Assembly (NCBI GenBank): GCA_913041865.1
Contig: CAJWIW010000060.1
Coordinates: forward strand, 1 to 5,917
DNA: 5,917 nucleotides
Source of the DNA: an uncultured Gammaproteobacteria bacterium
GTDB taxonomy: Bacteria > Pseudomonadota > Gammaproteobacteria > GCA-002705445 > GCA-002716945
Direction: 5' to 3'
Under the pieces are notes generated by a model that did no database searches, was not told the DNA's origin, and saw nothing but the letters and a program-made list of their open reading frames with translations. Of this stretch, positions 1 to 3,352 are shown piece after piece. Position 1 is the first letter of the stretch; every line of letters begins with the position of its first letter. A program made the position numbers and the translations under genes.

Positions 1-20
1 ATTGGAAGGACGTAAAGTAA
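1..20 (+). CDS. petC: Cytochrome c1 (ubiquinol-cytochrome c reductase), C-terminal end only
   Basis: Read from base 3, the frame gives W-K-D-V-K and then TAA at 18-20. The two bases before it (AT) fit a Tyr or similar codon. Gammaproteobacterial cytochrome c1 proteins typically end in a short cytoplasmic tail such as EYWKDV(H/K) after their single C-terminal membrane anchor, and petC is commonly followed by sspA, as here. Cytochrome c1 is the haem-c subunit of the bc1 complex and passes electrons from the Rieske protein to a soluble cytochrome c. Only six residues or fewer are visible, so the call rests on a tail motif plus gene order. If right, sspA is probably co-transcribed with the pet operon, 3 nt downstream. 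A competing frame from base 2 also stays open, to a stop at 38-40, but matches nothing I recognise. Confidence 0.65.
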
Positions 21-23
21 TAC

Positions 24-638
24 ATGACATCACTCGCTAATCGAAGATCTGCAATTTTATTATTTTCGTTACCAGATTGTCTACATAGTCATAGGACAAG
101 GTTGGTTATTAAAGAAAAAGAGATTTCTGCTGAGCTACATGAGATTGATATTAGTAATATTTCTGAAGAGATTAAATCAATAAGCCCTTATGATGATTTT
201 CCTACTTTGGTAGATAGAGAGCTTGTTTTACAGAATTCTAGAGTAATTATTGAATACCTTGATGAGCGATTTCCTCATCCTCCACTTTTACCCGTAGATC
301 CAGTAGCAAGAGCTAAGTTTCGCCTCGCACTTGATAGAATTGAACATCAATGGTATCCAGAATTCAATAATTCCTATAATAATGGGGTAATCGAAGACTC
401 TTTTGTTGAAAAAATTAAATCATATTTTTTAGAGATAGTCCCACTTATATCTGATAATTTTTTCATGAGCGAAGATTTTGGTTTAGTAGATTGTAGTTTA
501 GCTCCACTTTTGTGGCGGGTAAAATGTTTAGGTATAGAGCTAGATAAGAATAAGAGTATAATTGAAAAATATTCTGATAGGATTTTTAATAGAGAGTCAT
601 TTCAAGCTAGTTTAAGCGAGACAGAGCAAGATATTTAA
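24..638 (+). CDS. sspA: Stringent starvation protein A, GST-fold RNA polymerase-associated regulator
   Basis: The 204-residue protein matches SspA (about 210 residues in E. coli) along most of its length. SspA binds RNA polymerase and changes promoter choice during starvation and stress; it has the glutathione S-transferase fold without transferase activity. An N-terminal thioredoxin-like domain (about 8-88) contains F-P-T-L-V-D-R-E-L at 59-67 and E-Y-L-D-E-R-F-P-H-P-P-L at 77-88. Pro84-His85-Pro86 fall at the same positions as the E. coli surface pocket important for function. The helical GST C-terminal domain (about 95-190) includes the D-x-S-L-A-P-L-L-W-R helix near 156-165. The ATG at 24 is chosen because N-R-R-S near the start aligns with the E. 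coli N-terminus. An AAGGA at 6-10, inside the end of petC, is a distant ribosome site. No sspB follows; the next gene is convergent and the stops overlap by 4 nt. Confidence 0.95.
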   Translation: MTSLANRRSAILLFSLPDCLHSHRTRLVIKEKEISAELHEIDISNISEEIKSISPYDDFPTLVDRELVLQNSRVIIEYLDERFPHPPLLPVDPVARAKFRLALDRIEHQWYPEFNNSYNNGVIEDSFVEKIKSYFLEIVPLISDNFFMSEDFGLVDCSLAPLLWRVKCLGIELDKNKSIIEKYSDRIFNRESFQASLSETEQDI

Positions 639-1228
639 ATCTTTTCCTTTATATACACATCCAGACATTCACACATTGCATGTATGATTATCAAGTGCAT
701 TTCTTGAATCCGACTTGTCCTATCACATGGTATAATAATACTACAATCATTATCGTCCAACAAAGGTAATGCTTTTCCACCATCCTTGCCAGCAATCAGA
801 ATGATCTTCATTTTTTTTAACTTTGCAGAATTAATAGCTTCTATAATATTATTAGAGTTTCCACTTGTGGTAAATGCCATTAGCACGTCCTCTTTTTTCC
901 CAAGAGCATTTATCTGTTTTGCAAAAATGTATTTATAGTCGTAGTCATTTGCAATAGAGGTCAGCGTAGCAGTATCAGAATTTAGTGAAATGGCTGGCAT
1001 TTCTTGTCTTTCGATTTCAAATCTATTTATGAATTCAGATGAAATATGTTGCGCATCTCCAGATGAACCTCCATTTCCACATGACAGAAGTTTCCCATCA
1101 TTCTCTAGCATGTCAATTAACATTTCTGTAGCTTTTTCAATATCATGTAAATTTGCTTGGATAGTTTTTTCGATTATTTCTTTATTCTGAGCAAAGTTTG
1201 AGTTAATTATACTAAATTTATCCATCAT
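635..1228 (-). CDS. gmhA: SIS-domain phosphoheptose isomerase (sedoheptulose 7-phosphate isomerase), GmhA/DiaA family
   Basis: The 197-residue single SIS domain is of normal family length. GmhA converts D-sedoheptulose 7-phosphate to D-glycero-D-manno-heptose 7-phosphate, the first step to the heptose of the lipopolysaccharide inner core. Visible motifs are the sugar-phosphate loop C-G-N-G-G-S-S at 50-56, D-A-Q-H with His61 and Glu65, T-T-S-G-N-S at 120-125, and R-I-Q-E with Gln175 followed by His183. His61, Glu65, Gln175 and His183 correspond to active-site residues of E. coli GmhA, whereas E. coli DiaA (a DnaA-binding paralogue at the equivalent locus) has lost the Glu and final His. This favours an enzyme over a pure DiaA. 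An aspartate near the R-I-Q-E motif in E. coli GmhA is Ser172 here, as in the DiaA branch. The start is one of two adjacent ATG codons (1228 or 1225), with no clear ribosome site. It is divergent from rsmI and convergent with sspA. Confidence 0.88.
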   Translation of the reverse strand: MMDKFSIINSNFAQNKEIIEKTIQANLHDIEKATEMLIDMLENDGKLLSCGNGGSSGDAQHISSEFINRFEIERQEMPAISLNSDTATLTSIANDYDYKYIFAKQINALGKKEDVLMAFTTSGNSNNIIEAINSAKLKKMKIILIAGKDGGKALPLLDDNDCSIIIPCDRTSRIQEMHLIIIHAMCECLDVYIKEKI

Positions 1229-1255
1229 CTATTTATCAATTGCTTATTGTGTTAC

Positions 1256-1284
1256 ATTATAGCCTACAACGCACAAACATTATA
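1256..1284 (-). promoter_or_regulatory. Possible gmhA promoter with two perfect -10 hexamers
   Basis: On the minus strand, TATAAT occurs at 1256-1261 and again at 1279-1284, separated by exactly 17 nt. Either could be a -10 box for gmhA, whose start codon lies 28 nt below the nearer one. Neither has a convincing TTGACA-like -35 box at 16-18 nt, so the call rests on the -10 sequences and the divergent layout. In A+T-rich DNA such hexamers also arise by chance. The rsmI promoter must also lie in or near this 66-nt spacer unless transcription comes from elsewhere. Confidence 0.35.
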
Positions 1285-1294
1285 CCTCAGTCTT

Positions 1295-2122
1295 ATGTCA
1301 GGAAAATTATTTATTGTTGCAACTCCAATAGGAAACTTAGGCGATTTTACTCATCGTGCGATTGAGACAATTAGAATTTGTGATTACATTCTTGCCGAAA
1401 GTTCTGAACGCACAAGTAAACTTCTAACTCAATATAACTTAAAGAAAAAAATTGTTACTTTTAATAAAGATAATGAAGATACAAAAATCGAAACTATTCT
1501 TGCTGACTTAAAAAACGGTAAGCAGATTGCTCTTGTCTCTGATGCTGGTACACCCTCAATATCTGATCCAGGTTTCACACTACTGAGACACCAAGACAAA
1601 AATTTCACAGTTTCGCCAATTCCAGGACCTAGTTCTCTGACATCAGCACTGTCAGTCTCACCTATACCCGTAAATTCGTTCTCTTTTTTAGGCTTTCTCC
1701 CTAAAAAAGCAAATGAACTTGAGAAAAAGTTGAACTATATTAAGGGCCTAGGTATGCCAGTAATAATTTTTGAAAATAAGAATAGACTTAGTAGTTTGCT
1801 TCATAAAATTAATGAAATTTGTGGTGAGGACACACTTGTTTGTATTTTCCGGGAACTCACTAAGTTACACGAAGAGATTATTTCTAAGCCTGTTGGTCAA
1901 CTTATAGAAAGCTCTGAGAATATTAAATATTCTGGTGAGTTTACACTTATTATCAGTGCTGCTGACAAGCAATCAACTAAATTACACAAACTCACCTCTA
2001 AGGTTTTAAAACTCAGAAAATCATACACAACAAAAGAGATTGTTGACATATTACACTTATTTTTTGACCATCCAAAAAAAGAATTATACAATTTTGTATT
2101 AAGTGTTAGACAGAAGGATTAG
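1295..2122 (+). CDS. rsmI: 16S rRNA (cytidine(1402)-2'-O)-methyltransferase
   Basis: The 275-residue protein matches RsmI (286 in E. coli), which 2'-O-methylates C1402 in the ribosomal P site using S-adenosylmethionine and works alongside RsmH. Family motifs run in order: L-F-I-V-A-T-P-I-G-N-L-G-D at 5-17, V-S-D-A-G-T-P-S-I-S-D-P-G at 81-93, P-I-P-G-P-S-S at 108-114 and R-E-L-T-K-x-H-E-E at 186-194. The C-terminal region (about 235-275) keeps the helical K-K-E-L-Y pattern. Oddly, the usual A-E-D-T-R motif reads A-E-S-S-E-R (34-39), the H-D-H-N-E segment reads N-K-D-N-E (57-61), and the later T-H-R-L reads K-N-R-L (162-165). The ATG at 1295 is preferred: an in-frame TTG at 1247 would add 16 residues with no family resemblance. 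No strong ribosome site precedes it. A terminator-like hairpin follows the stop. Confidence 0.93.
   Translation: MSGKLFIVATPIGNLGDFTHRAIETIRICDYILAESSERTSKLLTQYNLKKKIVTFNKDNEDTKIETILADLKNGKQIALVSDAGTPSISDPGFTLLRHQDKNFTVSPIPGPSSLTSALSVSPIPVNSFSFLGFLPKKANELEKKLNYIKGLGMPVIIFENKNRLSSLLHKINEICGEDTLVCIFRELTKLHEEIISKPVGQLIESSENIKYSGEFTLIISAADKQSTKLHKLTSKVLKLRKSYTTKEIVDILHLFFDHPKKELYNFVLSVRQKD
2064..2092 (+). promoter_or_regulatory. Candidate sigma70-type promoter for carAB inside the 3' end of rsmI
   Basis: TTGACC at 2064-2069 (5 of 6 to the -35 consensus) and TACAAT at 2087-2092 (5 of 6 to the -10 consensus) are separated by exactly 17 nt. Transcription would start near 2099, giving a leader of about 120 nt before the carA start at 2219. 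The hexamers lie in rsmI codons that encode conserved C-terminal residues, so coding constraint may explain part of the match. A further set of -10-like sequences (TACAAT at 2162-2167, TATAAG at 2167-2172) lacks a good -35 box; a start from those would bypass the leader hairpin. Confidence 0.45.
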
Positions 2123-2143
2123 AAAGACGTAATATATAGTTTT

Positions 2144-2193
2144 AGATGGAACCTAAAAATATACAATATAAGATGACTCATTTCGAGCCATCT
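2144..2193 (+). promoter_or_regulatory. Possible antiterminator pairing in the carAB leader
   Basis: AGATGG at 2144-2149 is perfectly complementary to CCATCT at 2188-2193, which is the 3' arm of the terminator hairpin. The hairpin's own 5' arm begins with a second copy of AGATG at 2171-2175. The two AGATG copies could therefore compete for one partner, the usual logic of an attenuator. The alternative pairing is only 6 bp with a 38-nt loop, so on its own it should be weaker than the terminator stem; a ribosome or protein would be needed to favour it. This is an inference from base pairing only. Confidence 0.25.
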
Positions 2194-2232
2194 TTTTTTT
2201 TATACGTGATAAAAAATCTTGGAAAAACATGA
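2146..2232 (+). other. Possible 28-codon leader reading frame spanning the terminator and overlapping carA
   Basis: An ATG at 2146 opens a frame of 28 codons ending in TGA at 2230-2232. It passes through the whole hairpin and T-tract (encoding S-F-F-L there) and overlaps the carA start region by 14 nt. A second in-frame ATG lies at 2173. No Shine-Dalgarno sequence precedes either ATG, and I do not recognise the peptide. In E. coli pyrBI, a translated leader that runs through the attenuator links pyrimidine supply to expression; the layout here is similar in outline. It may equally be a chance frame. Confidence 0.25.
2171..2201 (+). terminator. Rho-independent terminator, for rsmI or as a carAB attenuator
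   Basis: AGATGACTC (2171-2179) and GAGCCATCT (2185-2193) form a stem with one A-C mismatch and a 5-nt loop. A2170-T2194 can extend it by one pair. The stem runs directly into an uninterrupted tract of nine T residues (2193-2201). It follows the rsmI stop by 48 nt and ends 17 nt before the carA start. That position leaves no room for a carA promoter after it, so any carA transcript starting upstream must pass through it. Confidence 0.72.
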
Positions 2233-3352
2233 CGCGTTATTACTTCTCGAAGACGGCACCTGTCTTTATGGGAGCTCAGCTGGTAGTAATGGAGTAGCAG
2301 TTGGAGAGGTGGTCTTCAATACATCAATGACAGGCTACCAGGAAATATCCACAGATCCATCTTATCATAGTCAAATCATAACTTTCACTAACCCTCATAT
2401 CGGTAATACTGGTATCAATGACGAGGATTTCGAATCGCAATCTATCCATGCATCAGGTTTGATATTTAGAGATAGAGAATATCAAGTCAGCAGTTGGAGA
2501 AGCCAGTCAAATGTCAGAGATTTTCTTCTTAAATATGGAGTAGTTGCTATATCTAATATTGACACTCGCATGTTAACGAAAAAAATTAGACAAAATGGAG
2601 CCATGAATGGATGCATCTTAGCTGGCCAAATTGAAATAGAAGAGGCAAAAAGTCAGTTGCTTAATTTTGATGGTCTCGTTAATCAGGATCTGGCGATAAA
2701 AGTTACTACAAAAAAAGTATATGAATGGAAAAATTCCTTGCAAAATATTTATAATAGAAATGTAAAAAATGTAGATCAAAATTATAATGTAGTTGTATAT
2801 GATTTTGGTGTTAAACATAACATTTTGCGCATACTCAAAAATAAAGGTTGTAAACTCACAGTGGTTCCTGCTGATCATCCAATTAAAAAAGTATTAGACT
2901 TAAAGCCTGATGGGGTATTCCTATCTAATGGACCCGGTGATCCACAAGCATGCGGGTATGCTATAGATAATATTAAAACTCTATTAGCTAACAAAATTCC
3001 CACTTTTGGTATTTGTTTAGGATTCCAATTACTTGCTCTATCACTCGGAGCAAAGACAAAGAAAATGAAGTTTGGCCACCATGGTGCGAATCATCCAGTT
3101 CTGGATCTGAGCTCTAAAAAGGTTCTCATAACTAGTCAAAATCATGGTTTTGAAGTAGATACTGAAACACTGCCAAAAGATATAAAAATAACACACAAGT
3201 CTTTATTCGATCAGTCATTACAAGGTTTTGAAAGTGTTTCAAACCATGCATATGGCTTTCAAGGACATCCAGAAGCTAGTCCAGGCCCACATGATATAAA
3301 AAACGTATTTGATAAATTTTTTGAGTTAATGGACGATAGGTATGCCAGCTAA
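2219..3352 (+). CDS. carA: Carbamoyl-phosphate synthase small (glutaminase) subunit
   Basis: The 377-residue protein aligns throughout with E. coli CarA (382). It hydrolyses glutamine and channels ammonia to CarB for carbamoyl phosphate, the precursor of pyrimidines and arginine. The N-terminal CarA domain (1-150) has L-E-D-G at 10-13 and E-V-V-F-N-T-S-M-T-G-Y-Q-E at 30-42. The class I glutamine amidotransferase domain (about 190-375) has S-N-G-P-G-D-P at 236-242, the nucleophile Cys266 in G-I-C-L-G-F-Q, F-G-H-H-G at 285-289, Q-N-H-G at 307-310, and His350/Glu352 in Q-G-H-P-E-A, completing the triad. The residue after C-L-G is Phe, where E. coli has His. The TTG start is essentially forced: an in-frame TAA lies at 2210-2212, and no later ATG, GTG or TTG precedes the conserved N-terminus. 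There is no ribosome site. The stop overlaps carB by 11 nt. Confidence 0.96.
   Translation: MEKHDALLLLEDGTCLYGSSAGSNGVAVGEVVFNTSMTGYQEISTDPSYHSQIITFTNPHIGNTGINDEDFESQSIHASGLIFRDREYQVSSWRSQSNVRDFLLKYGVVAISNIDTRMLTKKIRQNGAMNGCILAGQIEIEEAKSQLLNFDGLVNQDLAIKVTTKKVYEWKNSLQNIYNRNVKNVDQNYNVVVYDFGVKHNILRILKNKGCKLTVVPADHPIKKVLDLKPDGVFLSNGPGDPQACGYAIDNIKTLLANKIPTFGICLGFQLLALSLGAKTKKMKFGHHGANHPVLDLSSKKVLITSQNHGFEVDTETLPKDIKITHKSLFDQSLQGFESVSNHAYGFQGHPEASPGPHDIKNVFDKFFELMDDRYAS

Noticed and set aside
2..40. Short open frame from base 2 to a stop at 38-40 as the end of the upstream gene
   Set aside because: It would overlap sspA by 17 nt and matches nothing known, whereas the frame from base 3 gives the W-K-D-V-K tail expected for cytochrome c1.
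990..1190. Plus-strand open frame of 66 codons inside gmhA
   Set aside because: It lies antisense to a well-conserved gene, with no ribosome site and no recognisable motif.
1240..1286. Plus-strand rsmI promoter using TTGCTT (1240-1245) or TTGTGT (1247-1252) with CATTAT (1255-1260) or TATACC (1281-1286)
   Set aside because: None of the hexamer pairs has a 16-18 nt spacer, so no specific promoter can be supported.
1247..1294. In-frame TTG at 1247 as an earlier rsmI start
   Set aside because: It adds 16 residues unlike any RsmI N-terminus, and the ATG at 1295 places the L-F-I-V-A-T-P-I-G-N-L motif at the usual distance.
1897..2091. Minus-strand open frame of 64 codons inside rsmI
   Set aside because: Antisense to conserved rsmI coding sequence; composition is that of a shadow frame.
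2206..2208. GTG as an alternative carA start
   Set aside because: It is not in the carA frame; the carA frame has a TAA at 2210-2212.
2618..2878. Minus-strand open frame of 86 codons within carA, rich in Ile, Phe and Tyr
   Set aside because: The hydrophobic look comes from reading A-rich Lys/Asn/Asp codons of carA in reverse; it is antisense to a real gene and has no start context.
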